This document shows positions 8,494 through 18,107 of a DNA stretch of 33,475 nt, in pieces. The stretch spans positions 1 through 33,475 of the forward strand of contig JAADII010000186.1 in assembly GCA_013151415.1 (NCBI GenBank), read 5' to 3'. Under the pieces are notes generated by a model, which had not been told where the DNA came from, did not search any database, and worked only from the letters and a program-made list of their open reading frames with translations. Position numbers and translations under genes: made by a program. Position 1 is the stretch's first letter; the number at the start of each line of letters is the position of its first letter. Source of the DNA: Chloroflexota bacterium (GTDB taxonomy: Bacteria; Chloroflexota; Anaerolineae; J102).

Positions 8494-8940
8494 ATGGTTT
8501 GTCGCGGCGTGCGCGGAGCCACCACTGTCAGCGAAAATTCGCGCGAAGCCATCCTGCGCGAAACGCGACGCCTATTGGCCTTAATGATCCGCCTCAATGG
8601 CATTGAGGCGGAGGACGTGGCCAGCGCCATTTTCACCACCACCATCGATCTAAACGCAGAATATCCAGCCCTGGCCGCGCGTCAATTGGGCTGGATGGAC
8701 GCGGCCCTGCTCTGCGGCCATGAAATGAACGTGCCACAGGGGCTGCCGCGCTGTGTGCGCATCCTGGTGCATTGGAACACCACCAAATCCGCGGCCGAAA
8801 TCCAGCATGTATATCTGGGTGAAGCCAAAAGCCTGCGACCAGACAAGGCCGAACTGCCGCCGGTGGACGAAGCCGAGCTGCAGGCCTGGATCGAACAACA
8901 ATTGCACGCCTGGAATCACCGACAGGGGAGGTCGTTATGA
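8494..8940 (+). CDS. aroH: Chorismate mutase, AroH type
   Basis: [50 protein letters not shown]...[14 protein letters not shown]; start reset from 8410. Confidence 0.93.
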   Translation: MVCRGVRGATTVSENSREAILRETRRLLALMIRLNGIEAEDVASAIFTTTIDLNAEYPALAARQLGWMDAALLCGHEMNVPQGLPRCVRILVHWNTTKSAAEIQHVYLGEAKSLRPDKAELPPVDEAELQAWIEQQLHAWNHRQGRSL

Positions 8941-9806
8941 ACGGATCCCCTGTCGTCGCATTTCAGGGCGAACATGGCGCGTATAGCGAGGAGGCCATTC
9001 GTCAACACTTTGGCGCGCACGCCGACACATTGCCCTGTCACGCCTTCGAGGACATCTTCGCCGCGGTCGAAAAAGGTCGCGCGGATTATGGCGCTGTGCC
9101 GGTGGAGAATTCGGTGGCCGGATCCATCAACAAAGCATATGACCTGCTGTTGGAACGCGATTTGAAAGTGTGGGGCGAGATATTCCTGCGGGTGCGGCAC
9201 AATCTATTGGCCATGCCGGGAACAAGCATCGAAGACATTCACACCGTGCGCTCTCATCCGCAAGCCCTGGCACAGTGCGAACGTTTTCTCAACCGACACG
9301 GATGGCGGGCCGCGCCCTGGTACGACACGGCCGGCAGCGCCAAGGAGCTGGCTGCAGAACCGGCCGAAGGCGTCGCGGTCATCGCCAGCCGCCTGGCCGC
9401 GGAAATCTACGGCCTAAACATCCTCGCGCCCGGCATCGAAGACCTGACCTTCAACTTCACCCGCTTCTTCGTCATTGGCCGCGGGGATCCGCCCTACGCA
9501 GAAAACGCCAAGACATCGTTGGTCTTCTCCGCGCCGCACACGCCGGGCGCGTTGGTGGCCTGTCTCAACGAATTCGCCTCGCGCAACATCAATCTCACCA
9601 AACTGGAAAGCCGGCCCCGACGCAACCGCCCCTGGCATTATGTCTTTTATCTCGATTTCGAGGGCCACTGGCAGGATGAGGGCCCACGCGAGGCGTTGGT
9701 GGCCTTGCTGGCCAGGGCCGCGTTCGTCAAACTGCTCGGCTCCTATCCCGCGGCCTCCATGCCCGCCATCACCAACGGCGCCCAGGCCGAACTTTTGCAG
9801 ATATAA
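8937..9806 (+). CDS. pheA: Prephenate dehydratase with C-terminal ACT domain
   Basis: [55 protein letters not shown]-type ACT region '[26 protein letters not shown]'. 4-nt overlap with aroH. Confidence 0.96.
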   Translation: MNGSPVVAFQGEHGAYSEEAIRQHFGAHADTLPCHAFEDIFAAVEKGRADYGAVPVENSVAGSINKAYDLLLERDLKVWGEIFLRVRHNLLAMPGTSIEDIHTVRSHPQALAQCERFLNRHGWRAAPWYDTAGSAKELAAEPAEGVAVIASRLAAEIYGLNILAPGIEDLTFNFTRFFVIGRGDPPYAENAKTSLVFSAPHTPGALVACLNEFASRNINLTKLESRPRRNRPWHYVFYLDFEGHWQDEGPREALVALLARAAFVKLLGSYPAASMPAITNGAQAELLQI

Positions 9807-9863
9807 TCAGAATATCACAAATCCAATTGCCTTCATCTTCACTTCTCATCAGGAAAGAAGCTC

Positions 9864-10934
9864 ATGATTATCGTCATGAAAACCAACTCCACTGCGGCCG
9901 AGATCGGCGCGGTCATCGCCCGCGTGCAAGAGGCCGGGGCCAGCCCGCACCCCATTTACGGCGTCGAGCGCACGGTTGTGGCCGTGGTGGGCGAAACGCG
10001 AGCCATCGATCGCGCGCTGTTCATGCAAATGCCCGGCGTCGAACGCATCACCACCATCAGCGCGCCTTTCAAGCTGGCCAGTCGCGAATCTCATCCCGAT
10101 GACACCGTGATCCGCATCAACGGCGTCAGCATTGGCGGCGAGGAGATCGTGGTTATGGCCGGGCCGTGCTCGGTGGAGAGCCGCAGCCAGCTTCTGGAGA
10201 CCGCGCACGCGGTGAAAGAGGCCGGTGCGCAGATTTTGCGCGGGGGCGCTTTCAAACCGCGCACCTCGCCTTATTCCTTCCAGGGCATGGGCTTGAAAGG
10301 GTTGGAAATCCTGGCCGAAGCGCGGGAATTGTACGGCCTTTACATCGTCACCGAAGTGATGACGCCCGAAGCCGTGCCCATGGTGGCCGAATACGCCGAC
10401 ATCTTGCAGATCGGCGCGCGCAACATCCAGAATTACGGCCTGCTCCACGCGGTGGGCCGGGTGCAAAGACCGGTGCTGCTCAAGCGCGGCATGATGAGCA
10501 GCATGGAAGAGTTGCTCATGTCGGCCGAGTATATTCTGGCGGGCGGCAATTATCGCGTTATGTTGTGCGAGCGGGGCATTCGCACCTTCGAGAAATACAC
10601 GCGCAACACTTTCGATTTGAACGCGGTGCCCGTGCTCAAACAACTCAGCCACCTGCCGGTGATCGCCGACCCCAGCCACGGGACGGGACGTTGGGACGCG
10701 GTGCCGGCCATGGCCCGCGCAGCCATCGCGGCCGGCGCGGACGGTCTCATGATCGAAGTTCATCCCAACCCGGCCAAGGCGCTTTCCGATGGGCCGCAAT
10801 CGCTCAAACCCAAGCGCTTCGCGGAGTTGATGCGCCAGATCAAACGGGTGGCCGAGGCCGTAGACCGCACCCTGAGCACTGTGCCCGAATCGCAACCCGC
10901 GGCCGAACCCGAACTGGAGCCTGTTTTCGCCTGA
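9864..10934 (+). CDS. aroF: DAHP synthase (class I-beta with N-terminal regulatory domain), copy 1
   Basis: [14 protein letters not shown]...; [53 protein letters not shown]. Confidence 0.95.
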   Translation: MIIVMKTNSTAAEIGAVIARVQEAGASPHPIYGVERTVVAVVGETRAIDRALFMQMPGVERITTISAPFKLASRESHPDDTVIRINGVSIGGEEIVVMAGPCSVESRSQLLETAHAVKEAGAQILRGGAFKPRTSPYSFQGMGLKGLEILAEARELYGLYIVTEVMTPEAVPMVAEYADILQIGARNIQNYGLLHAVGRVQRPVLLKRGMMSSMEELLMSAEYILAGGNYRVMLCERGIRTFEKYTRNTFDLNAVPVLKQLSHLPVIADPSHGTGRWDAVPAMARAAIAAGADGLMIEVHPNPAKALSDGPQSLKPKRFAELMRQIKRVAEAVDRTLSTVPESQPAAEPELEPVFA

Positions 10935-10944
10935 GGAAGAAACC

Positions 10945-11958
10945 ATGATCATCATCATGAAACCCACCGCCAGCGAGGCGGATCTGACCAGAGTCATAGA
11001 AAGAGTGCGCATGCACGGCCTGGATGTGCATTTATCCAGGGGCGAGGAGCGCACCATCGTCGGCGTTTTGGGCAATGTGCAAGGGCTGGACCGCAACGCG
11101 TTCGAGGTGATGCCTGGCGTCGAAAGCACGGTGCGCATCACACAGCCGTTCAAAGTGGCCAGCCGCGAGTTCCACCAGACCGATACGATCATCGATGTGC
11201 GGGGCGTGAAGATCGGTGGGGAGCGGTTGGTGGTCATCGCCGGGCCGTGCTCGGTGGAATCGCGCGAGCAGATATTGGAAACCGCGCGGGCCGTGAAGGA
11301 GGCCGGTGCGCACATCCTGCGCGGGGGCGCGTATAAGCCGCGCACATCGCCTTATTCGTTCCAGGGCCTGGGCGAAGAGGGCCTCAAGTTGTTGGCCGAA
11401 GCGCGCGAACTCACCGGCCTGCCCATCATCACCGAAGTGATGAGTCCCGACGAAGTGCCCCTGGTGTGCGAATACGCCGACATTTTGCAGATCGGCGCGC
11501 GCAACATGCAGAATTATCGGCTGCTTCAGGCCGTGGGCAAAACGCAAACGCCGGTGTTGCTCAAGCGCGGGCTGAGCAGCACCATCCAGGAATTGCTCAT
11601 GTCGGCCGAATATATCCTGTCCAACGGCAATTATGACGTCATGTTGTGCGAACGGGGCATCCGCACTTTCGAGCGTTACACGCGCAACACGCTGGACATC
11701 AACGCCATACCCGTGCTCAAGCAGATCAGCCATCTGCCCGTGATCGCGGACCCCAGCCACGGAACGGGCAAATGGCGGCTGGTGGCGCCGGTGGCCAGGG
11801 CCTGCATTGCGGCCGGCGCGGATGGCCTCATGGTGGAGGTGCATCCGAACCCCGATCTGGCCTGGTCGGATGGCGCGCAGAGCCTGCGGCCCGACCGTTT
11901 CACAAGGCTCATGGCCGAATTGAAGCCGCTGGCCGCGGTCGTGGGTCGAGCGTTGTAA
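10945..11958 (+). CDS. aroF: DAHP synthase (class I-beta with N-terminal regulatory domain), copy 2
   Basis: [14 protein letters not shown]...; [53 protein letters not shown]. Confidence 0.95.
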   Translation: MIIIMKPTASEADLTRVIERVRMHGLDVHLSRGEERTIVGVLGNVQGLDRNAFEVMPGVESTVRITQPFKVASREFHQTDTIIDVRGVKIGGERLVVIAGPCSVESREQILETARAVKEAGAHILRGGAYKPRTSPYSFQGLGEEGLKLLAEARELTGLPIITEVMSPDEVPLVCEYADILQIGARNMQNYRLLQAVGKTQTPVLLKRGLSSTIQELLMSAEYILSNGNYDVMLCERGIRTFERYTRNTLDINAIPVLKQISHLPVIADPSHGTGKWRLVAPVARACIAAGADGLMVEVHPNPDLAWSDGAQSLRPDRFTRLMAELKPLAAVVGRAL

Positions 11959-12076
11959 TATGCTGCAACTGAATTTGCAGGCTATGCGCAGGTAAAATTT
12001 TCTTTCCTAGATTCGCGTGCATGTGCTAAAATCGTTTCACTGACGATAATGCTTTCGCACAGGTACAGAGGTTTTC

Positions 12077-12460
12077 ATGTCAATTTCGGCCCCTATTGCC
12101 CCCGATCCTATCCTCGTCGCCGATTCGCCGCCGCGAGAACTAGAAGAGCGTTACAGCTTTCGTAACGCTTCTGCGGTGTCTGCATATCTATCGAGACACC
12201 CCACGCTTACCGATCTTCTTTCGGATAGTTATGAGCATTTGAGGGATATTTTTGGCTCGGAGCCTGAATTTGTCTTGGAGGTTGTGCGAGACCCAGAAGC
12301 ATTGCATCCTGAAGACTATTTGTTCGTGAACATTCGCACCTCAATGCCTGTGGACGAGGCGATAGAGCGCCTGGATCGGTTCGATGAAATCTGGTATCTT
12401 GATCAAATCGAAAAGTTCGGAAATCTCATCAATTTTAGTTTAGAGCTGTATGAGCTTTGA
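12077..12460 (+). CDS. Hypothetical protein, partner of the downstream HEPN gene
   Basis: 127 aa, overlaps the HEPN start by 11 nt; no family recognised. Confidence 0.8.
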   Translation: MSISAPIAPDPILVADSPPRELEERYSFRNASAVSAYLSRHPTLTDLLSDSYEHLRDIFGSEPEFVLEVVRDPEALHPEDYLFVNIRTSMPVDEAIERLDRFDEIWYLDQIEKFGNLINFSLELYEL

Positions 12461-12839
12461 TTGGACTGACTACCTCAAATTGGCCAAAAAGCTTCTGGAC
12501 GCCGGACATGGTTCGGATGTGGCTGAGGCGTCTTATCGTTCGGCGACGAGTCGAGCTTATTATGCAGCCTATCATGTGGCATCCATTTTTGCCCAAACTG
12601 AGGGGTATATCCCGTATGGTAGTGGGGATGATCATCAAGGCGTAGCAAGGTATTTTCGAGAGGCTGCCGGCAATCGTTATCGCTTGAAAATCGCTGCGGA
12701 ATTGGATCGTATGCGAAAGGCGCGTAATCAAGCGGATTATGCAACAGTGTTCAGACGGCAAAGCCCGAAAGCAATGGCCGATTTAACGGTTCGCTCAGCT
12801 GCACGGGTTATCGAGATACTGGAAAAGTTGGAAGCATAG
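12450..12839 (+). CDS. HEPN-domain protein
   Basis: YRSATSRAYYAAYHVASIFAQTEG ... ELDRMRKARNQADY: typical HEPN 'SRAYYAAYH' and 'R..RN.ADY' motifs. Confidence 0.8.
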   Translation: MSFDWTDYLKLAKKLLDAGHGSDVAEASYRSATSRAYYAAYHVASIFAQTEGYIPYGSGDDHQGVARYFREAAGNRYRLKIAAELDRMRKARNQADYATVFRRQSPKAMADLTVRSAARVIEILEKLEA

Positions 12840-12845
12840 GCAAAT

Positions 12846-13733
12846 ATGTCAGTCACCCTCCGCGTCAACCTTGATCTTACAAATATTCGCGTTGCGATCG
12901 TCGGCTTAGGATTGATGGGCGCGTCGTTGGGGTATGACCTGCGCGGGCATTGTCGGCGGGTGACGGGCGTGGTGCGGCGAGAGGAGGCCATCGAAGAGGC
13001 CCTGACCGCCGGGTGTGTGGACGACGCCACCACCGACGCGGAAGCCGCGATCGCGGAGGCCGATCTGGTCATCCTGGCCACGCCGGCGCGGGTCATCCTG
13101 CGCCAGATCGCGCAATGGGGTCCGCTTTTGCGACCCGGAGCCGTCTTGATGGACCTGGGAAGCACCAAAGAGCAAATCTGCCGGGCCATGAGCCGCTTGC
13201 CGGAGCATGTGCAGGCCATTGGCGGGCATCCCATGTGCGGCAAGGAGCAGGCCGGGTTGGCCGCGGCCGAGCCGGGCCTTTATCGCGACTGCACATTCGT
13301 GCTATGTCCCTTGCCGCGCACCAACGAATCAACCCGCACTCTCGCACTGGAACTTGTGCAGCATATCCAGGCGCGGCCTTTGTGGCTGGACCCAAGCGAG
13401 CATGACCGTCTGGTCGCGGCCATCAGCCATTTGCCCTATTTGGCCGCGTGCAGCCAGGTCGCGCACGCCATGCGCGTGGCCGACGACGATCCCCGTGTGT
13501 GGGATGTGGCCGCGAGCGGGTTCCGCGACAGCACCCGCGTGGCCGCGTCGAGCGTGGACATGCTCATGGACATCTTGCTCACGAACAAAAAGGCCGTTTT
13601 GGCCTCGTTGGATGATTATCAGGAGCAACTGGAGCGACTGCGCCAACGGTTGGAAAGGGACGACGAAGCGGGGTTGCGGGCTTCGCTGAACGAGATAGCG
13701 CACGCGCGAAGAGCATGGCGTGAGCAAAGATAA
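12846..13733 (+). CDS. tyrA: Prephenate dehydrogenase
   Basis: IRVAIVGLGLMGASLGYDLRG Rossmann motif; GHPMCGKEQAGLAAAEPGLYRD; HDRLVAAISHLPYLAA. Confidence 0.95.
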   Translation: MSVTLRVNLDLTNIRVAIVGLGLMGASLGYDLRGHCRRVTGVVRREEAIEEALTAGCVDDATTDAEAAIAEADLVILATPARVILRQIAQWGPLLRPGAVLMDLGSTKEQICRAMSRLPEHVQAIGGHPMCGKEQAGLAAAEPGLYRDCTFVLCPLPRTNESTRTLALELVQHIQARPLWLDPSEHDRLVAAISHLPYLAACSQVAHAMRVADDDPRVWDVAASGFRDSTRVAASSVDMLMDILLTNKKAVLASLDDYQEQLERLRQRLERDDEAGLRASLNEIAHARRAWREQR

Positions 13734-13820
13734 AGCCATTTTCCGCCTTTGGCCCTGGCTCGCGCTCGTGCTACAATAATTTCCGACCTTGCTTTGTCCG
13801 TTCGTCGTCTCTCTTTCCTC

Positions 13821-14419
13821 ATGCAATACGACATCGCGCTCAAGGAACTCTTTCGCCACTGTCACCGCGCCATTCTCCAGGACTTGCTCGACCTTCCCAT
13901 CACCGACAGCGCGCTCATCGAGGAAATGCCCCGTGAAACAACCAGCGTGCGTCGCAGCGATTTCGTAGCCCACGTCACCCTGGAAAGCGGCGAGCAAATA
14001 CTGGCGCTCATTGAGTTCCAGACACGCTGGGAAAAGAACCTGGTTCCGCGCATGTTGGAGTATCGCTCCGCACCTTGTTATCGGGGCTGGTTTCAGAGAA
14101 GCTGGCCTTACGCTTATTGAATCGCAGGAGAGACATCATGATGGAATCTGTCGGTTACCAACTCATCAAAGAGGAGGGTTTGGAGGAAGGATACAAGAAA
14201 GGCTTTCAAGAGGGCCGCGAGGAAGGTCGCGAGGAGGGCTATCGCGAGGGGCTGTTGCGAGCCATTGCCAGCGGCCTGGACTTCAAGTTTGGCGTGGAAG
14301 GGCTCAAGCTCATGCTCGAGATCCGCGAAATCCAAGACATGGTGGTGTTGGACGCTATCGAAAGAGCCATCCATCACGCGGAAACCGTGGACGAAGTGCG
14401 CAGCATCTATCAAGGGTGA
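13821..14419 (+). pseudogene. Rpn/PD-(D/E)XK-type transposase-nuclease family, degraded
   Basis: N-terminal part QYDIALKELFRH...LIEFQTRWEKNLVPRMLEYRS, then frame break; C-terminal tail KEEGLEEGYKKGFQEGREEGREEGYREGLLRA in another frame (ORF 14075-14419). Middle missing. Confidence 0.7.
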
Positions 14420-14434
14420 TTCAGTTTTTATTCC

Positions 14435-15439
14435 ATGTCCGACAAATTTCGCATCCAACTCGAAACCTCGCCGGCCGAGATTTACGTGGCTCGCTACTTC
14501 AAGTTGCCATATCCCCAGCTGGTTCCCATGCAGGAGTTTGTCTGCGACGTGGGCATCACGGCCAACTGCACGGCCATCGTAACCGACTGCGTGTGGCGCG
14601 TATTCGCGGGGGACGATGTGTTCGCGGTGCGACAGCTTATCAATGAGGGGCTGATGAGCATGACCGGCGGAGAGGTGAGCGTGTCGCCCGAAGTGGGGTT
14701 GGCCTTGCGACGCTGCTATTTTCTCGAGCCGACCGTGCTCGAACTCACCCGCCTGCGCGTCTCCATCCATGCCTATGAGCGCGAGACGAGACAGGTGCTC
14801 TCGGCCCAACTGGATGTGCCTTTGCGCTATTTCGAGCAGAAAACGAAATTGCATTTACCCATGAAAGATGGAGCATGGTACGCGATCATGGGAGCGGATT
14901 GGACCGATCTGCACAAGGCCGATCCGGTAAGCCAGGCGTTCGCCTATGATTTTGTAAAATTAGGGCCGGATGGCCGCATGTACGCCAACGACGGCATGCG
15001 CAACCAGGACCATTACGCCTGGGAGCAACCGGTGCTCGCGCCCGCGCCGGGCAAGGTGCTCCTCGCGCGCGACGGCATGCCCGACAACGAACCAGGCCGA
15101 CCGCCCGATTTCTCTATTATCCAGGAAGACCAACGCCTCATCACGGGCAACACAGTGGTCATTGGCCACGGTCATGGAGAATGCAGTTACTTCGGTCATC
15201 TCAGACAAGGCTCCATCGAAGTGGCCGAGGGTCAGTATGTGCGGCGGGGCCAAGTTATCGGTCGGGTGGGGTCTAGCGGCATCAGCCCCGGCCCGCATCT
15301 TCATTATCATTTGCAAACGGGGCCGAATCTCTTTGTGGATCAAGGCCTGCCAGTGCAATTCAGTCAGTTTATCGTCACTGGAGACTTTATCGAACAAGGG
15401 GCGATCCCCTCACGCGCCCTGGTCACGCCTGTATGGTGA
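14435..15439 (+). CDS. M23 family metallopeptidase-like protein
   Basis: NQDHYAWEQPVLAPAPGKVLLA...GNTVVIGHGHGECSYFGHLRQGSIEVAEGQYVRRGQVIGRVGSSGISPGPHLHYHLQ. Confidence 0.85.
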   Translation: MSDKFRIQLETSPAEIYVARYFKLPYPQLVPMQEFVCDVGITANCTAIVTDCVWRVFAGDDVFAVRQLINEGLMSMTGGEVSVSPEVGLALRRCYFLEPTVLELTRLRVSIHAYERETRQVLSAQLDVPLRYFEQKTKLHLPMKDGAWYAIMGADWTDLHKADPVSQAFAYDFVKLGPDGRMYANDGMRNQDHYAWEQPVLAPAPGKVLLARDGMPDNEPGRPPDFSIIQEDQRLITGNTVVIGHGHGECSYFGHLRQGSIEVAEGQYVRRGQVIGRVGSSGISPGPHLHYHLQTGPNLFVDQGLPVQFSQFIVTGDFIEQGAIPSRALVTPVW

Positions 15440-15443
15440 GCTT

Positions 15444-15881
15444 ATGACCGATGGAAAGCTGGAGCAAGTTCATTTCAAATTGACCCCGGAAGCCTGGGAA
15501 GATTTATTTGCGTTGGTGGGAACGCCCATTGTTTCGTTGCTCGTTTGGGATGGTTCGCTTGTCGATGAAAGGCTCGATGAACCTGTGGGGGAGCGAAATC
15601 GTATTTATGTGGATAGCGAGCTTTACCTCGCCAATCAAACATTGCTGGAACTTTATGGCGCGGCCATTTTTCCCGACGAAAACAGTGAGCCCATTATGGG
15701 CTTAAACAACATCACCCAGGCGTTAGACAAACTGACCCGAGAAGGCGCTCGTTTAGAAGGCGTTTTCACCGATGAAGCAGAAAGCCTGATCCTGCAACTC
15801 AAAGGCGCCCGGGGCGCGCAAATCCTCATGTTGGTCACCGCCTGGATCGAGACCACCTGGAGCGAGTTGCCCGATGCCTGA
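15444..15881 (+). CDS. Hypothetical protein
   Basis: MTDGKLEQVHFKLTPEAWEDLFALVG...; start reset from 14970; overlaps the next gene. Confidence 0.7.
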   Translation: MTDGKLEQVHFKLTPEAWEDLFALVGTPIVSLLVWDGSLVDERLDEPVGERNRIYVDSELYLANQTLLELYGAAIFPDENSEPIMGLNNITQALDKLTREGARLEGVFTDEAESLILQLKGARGAQILMLVTAWIETTWSELPDA

Positions 15882-16686
15882 CAAAGCCCTTCGCATTCTC
15901 GCCATCTTCGCCCATCCCGACGATGAACTAAGCGTGGGCGGCATTTTGGCCCGTTATGCCGACAAGGGCGCGGCCATCACACTGGTGTGCGCGACGCGCG
16001 GGGAGGCCGCCACCATTTTTTGTGAGGATTGCGCCACGCGCGAAACCCTGGCCGCGGTGCGAACGCAAGAATTGGAATGCTGTTGCCGCGTGCTGGGCAT
16101 CCGCGATCTGCGTTGGCTAGATTGGCCCGATGGTGGGGTGGAGAAAGTAAACGAGGGCGAAGCTTTGCACCAACTCGTCCCCATCATGCGCGAGGTGCGG
16201 CCCCACATCCTCATCTCGCACCCGCCTCATGGAAATTACCCCCACCCCGACCATATCGCGGTGCATCGGCTGGTGGCCAAAGCCTACGAAGCCGCGGCCG
16301 ATCCGAATTATCTGCCCGCAGCCGGGCCCAGCTGGGCCATTCCCAAATTCTATGTACGCGCCATCCCCGAAGAATATTTCGATCTCATCCCCGGTTTCCG
16401 CGACTATCGCATCCAATTGAACGGCAAAGCCCTTCCCTTTCATGCAGACCCGCCCGAACACATTCATTGCACCATCGATTGCAAGGACTGGGTGGACCGG
16501 CGCATCGCGGCCTGGCAATGCCACCGCTCGCAACACAACCCCAACGGAACCTTCAGCACCATGCCAAAGGAGCTGCAACGGAAGGTGTTTCGCCGCGAAT
16601 ACCTGCGGCTTTTCGCCCATCATTTACCCCACGACCCGCCGCCTCACCAACGGCTGGAAGCCGGCCTGCCTGAATTCGATCAATGA
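15874..16686 (+). CDS. PIG-L family deacetylase
   Basis: ILAIFAHPDDELSVGGILARYADKGAAITLVCATRGE; HPPHGNYPHPDHIAVHRL. Confidence 0.92.
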   Translation: MPDKALRILAIFAHPDDELSVGGILARYADKGAAITLVCATRGEAATIFCEDCATRETLAAVRTQELECCCRVLGIRDLRWLDWPDGGVEKVNEGEALHQLVPIMREVRPHILISHPPHGNYPHPDHIAVHRLVAKAYEAAADPNYLPAAGPSWAIPKFYVRAIPEEYFDLIPGFRDYRIQLNGKALPFHADPPEHIHCTIDCKDWVDRRIAAWQCHRSQHNPNGTFSTMPKELQRKVFRREYLRLFAHHLPHDPPPHQRLEAGLPEFDQ

Positions 16687-17105
16687 CTGATCCCGCAACC
16701 CGCGACCTCGAAACCAATCTGCGCTTTCACATGGCCTGGGTGAGCATCGTGCGAACCTATTTGCGCAAGCAACCCAAGCCCGATGTGGCCCATTTTCTGG
16801 AGCGCATGTTAGAGACCGAACAACAGGCGGTGGATATGCTGGCTCGCGAGTTGCGTCGCCTTGGCGTGGCGGCTTCTCGCCTGCCGCCGCAGGACGATCT
16901 GGTGGCCGATGGATTGCGCCGCAAGAACGCGCGCAGTCGCCTGCAATTCATTCACGTGGGCCTGACGCGCTCGCTGGAATGGTATCGCCAACGTCTGGCC
17001 GATGAGAAAAATCCCCACCACGAACTCTGGCAAGCGCTCAACGATCTTCAATCGCCCCTCGCGGTCGCGGCCAAGGCGCTGTTGCAAGAGATTACGCACG
17101 GTTAG
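16683..17105 (+). CDS. Hypothetical protein (helical)
   Basis: 140 aa, 4-nt overlap with the deacetylase gene. Confidence 0.7.
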   Translation: MTDPATRDLETNLRFHMAWVSIVRTYLRKQPKPDVAHFLERMLETEQQAVDMLARELRRLGVAASRLPPQDDLVADGLRRKNARSRLQFIHVGLTRSLEWYRQRLADEKNPHHELWQALNDLQSPLAVAAKALLQEITHG

Positions 17106-17107
17106 AC

Positions 17108-17190
17108 AGAACACAGATGAACGCCGATAAACACGGAACCGGTTTGCATAACCTCAAAAAATCTGTGTCTATCCGTGTTTAGCTGTGTCC
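17108..17190. repeat. Imperfect inverted repeat, 'ACACAGATGAACRCCGATAAACACGGA' type
   Basis: Left arm ACACAGATGAACGCCGATAAACACGGA; right arm TCTGTGTCTATCCGTGTTTAGCTGTGT; 21 of 27 positions complementary by hand alignment. Confidence 0.8.
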
Positions 17191-17258
17191 AAAAAAGTTT
17201 GCTTTTTCGCCATCAAATTTTAATTTTTTTGATTCCCAATTCAAAAAGGAGTTTAGAT

Positions 17259-18107
17259 ATGGATATTCAAACCATCGGCGTGGTCGGTTGTGGATTGATG
17301 GGTTCGGGCATCGCCGAAGTGTGCGCTCGTTCGGGATTCGATGTCATCGTGGGCGAGTTGAACCAGGAATTTTTGGATGCGGGCATGGCGCGCATCCAGA
17401 AATCATTGGATCGGGCCGTGAAGCGCGGCAAGATCGAGGCGGCCGAGGCCGAGGCCGCGCTGGCGCGCATTCGCGGCACGCTGGAGCCGGCCGATTTCGC
17501 GCCGGCGGATTTGGTCATCGAGGCCGTGACCGAGGATGTCGATTTGAAAAAACGCATCTTCGGCAAGCTCGACGCGGTGCTCCGGCCCGAGGTGATCATC
17601 GCCAGCAACACCTCGTCCATTAGCATCGCGGTGCTGGCCGCGGCCACCAATCGTCCCGATAAAGTGCTGGGCATGCACTTCTTCAATCCCGCGCCGGTGA
17701 TGAAGCTGCTGGAGCTGGTGCGCGGCATTCTCACCAGCGACGAAACCATCCAAACCGCGGCCGATCTGGGCAAGCGGTTGGGCAAGACCACAGTCGTCGC
17801 CAAGGATAGCCCCGGTTTCATCGTCAATCGCCTTCTCATTCCTTATATGATCGACGCCATCGCGCTTTACGACGCGGGCCTGGCCAGCAAAGAGGACATC
17901 GACACAGCGGTCAAGCTGGGCCTGGCCCACCCTATGGGGCCGCTGACCCTGGCCGATCTCGTGGGCCTGGACACAACCCTGGCCGTGGCCGACGTGCTCT
18001 ATCGGGAATACGGCGACCCGCGCTTCAAAGCGCCGCCCTTGCTTCGCCAAATGGTCGCGGCCGGGCTATTGGGCCGCAAATCGGGCCGTGGATTTTACGA
18101 GTATTGA
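17259..18107 (+). CDS. 3-hydroxyacyl-CoA (3-hydroxybutyryl-CoA) dehydrogenase
   Basis: IGVVGCGLMGSGIAEVCARSGFDV; ASNTSSISI; GMHFFNPAPVMKLLELV; KDSPGFIVNRLLIPYMIDAI. Confidence 0.95.
   Translation: MDIQTIGVVGCGLMGSGIAEVCARSGFDVIVGELNQEFLDAGMARIQKSLDRAVKRGKIEAAEAEAALARIRGTLEPADFAPADLVIEAVTEDVDLKKRIFGKLDAVLRPEVIIASNTSSISIAVLAAATNRPDKVLGMHFFNPAPVMKLLELVRGILTSDETIQTAADLGKRLGKTTVVAKDSPGFIVNRLLIPYMIDAIALYDAGLASKEDIDTAVKLGLAHPMGPLTLADLVGLDTTLAVADVLYREYGDPRFKAPPLLRQMVAAGLLGRKSGRGFYEY

Noticed and set aside
14193-14265. Internal GAAGGNCGCGAGGA-type tandem repeat as a possible array
   Set aside because: It encodes the EEGYKKGFQEGREEG coiled tail typical of the Rpn-like family.
14970-15443. N-terminal part of ORF 14970-15881
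   Set aside because: Overlaps the M23 peptidase gene out of frame; ATG 15444 follows the peptidase stop and is more likely.
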